From: Paraspadella gotoi
Taxonomy: Eukaryota > Chaetognatha
Length of the DNA stretch: 64,000 bases
Reading direction: 5' to 3'
NCBI GenBank assembly: GCA_051294375.1
Contig: CM119266.1
Location: 6,589,431 to 6,653,430 of the forward strand
Part shown: in pieces, positions 63,971-64,000 of the stretch
How the letters are laid out: every line of letters starts with the position of its first letter
How positions within the stretch are numbered: position 1 is the first letter of the stretch
Notes under the pieces: model-generated
Databases searched by the model: none
Told to the model about the DNA's origin: nothing
What the model saw: the letters and a program-made list of their open reading frames with translations, nothing else
Translations under genes and position numbers: made by a program

Positions 63971-64000
63971 AATCATGTTATATCATGAGGAACCTCGTGC

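Overview
This is a stretch of animal nuclear genome. The genes have many short exons with clear GT/AG junctions. GC-rich coding islands lie in AT-rich non-coding DNA that is unusually full of (TC)n/(GA)n and other microsatellites. The families present (DCAF15, septin-7/peanut, a transglutaminase-fold protein, a CK2-alpha-like kinase, a cytochrome b5-fused desaturase) are metazoan. The septin C-terminus looks closer to insect Peanut than to vertebrate SEPT7, so an arthropod-like invertebrate is my best guess; the phylum cannot be fixed from this window.

Layout: (1) 1-1512, minus strand: 5' part of a DCAF15 gene running off the left edge. (2) 1.7-2.35 kb, plus: a probable non-coding leader exon. 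(3) 5.3-7.9 kb, plus: an eight-exon CK2-alpha-like kinase with an N-terminal membrane segment. (4) 8.1-10.8 kb, plus: a 917-codon acidic, disordered exon with a strong splice donor. (5) 16-19.4 kb, minus: a three-exon transglutaminase-fold protein whose catalytic Cys and His are both replaced. (6) 19.4-46 kb: mostly non-coding, with microsatellites, two candidate recursive splice sites, a CCAAT/TATA cluster, a small minus-strand ORF and a few plus-strand exons. (7) 46.1-49.0 kb: another ATG-bearing exon and a common linker exon. (8) 52.2-60.3 kb, plus: the septin-7 GTPase and coiled-coil exons. (9) 53.4-55.7 kb, minus: a ten-exon front-end desaturase nested inside a septin intron. (10) 62.7-64.0 kb, plus: an intact 426-codon ORF of unknown family with serial SUMO-interaction-like motifs.

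The main inference is that regions 4, 6 (exons at 35.1 and 38.4 kb), 7 and 8 form one plus-strand locus. The linker exon 48851-49011 enters in phase 0 and leaves in phase 2, and the septin exon 52169 requires phase 2. Three separate upstream units (8097-10847; 35149-35353 plus 38351-38514; 46148-46918) all end in phase 0. Each could therefore supply a different long disordered N-terminus to the same septin core, while an internal ATG at 52203 gives a conventional 449-residue form. Under this model the pseudo-transglutaminase and the desaturase are both nested, antisense, inside septin-locus introns. RNA evidence is needed to confirm this.

One septin exon lacks a single base near 58094, which looks like an assembly error but could be real.
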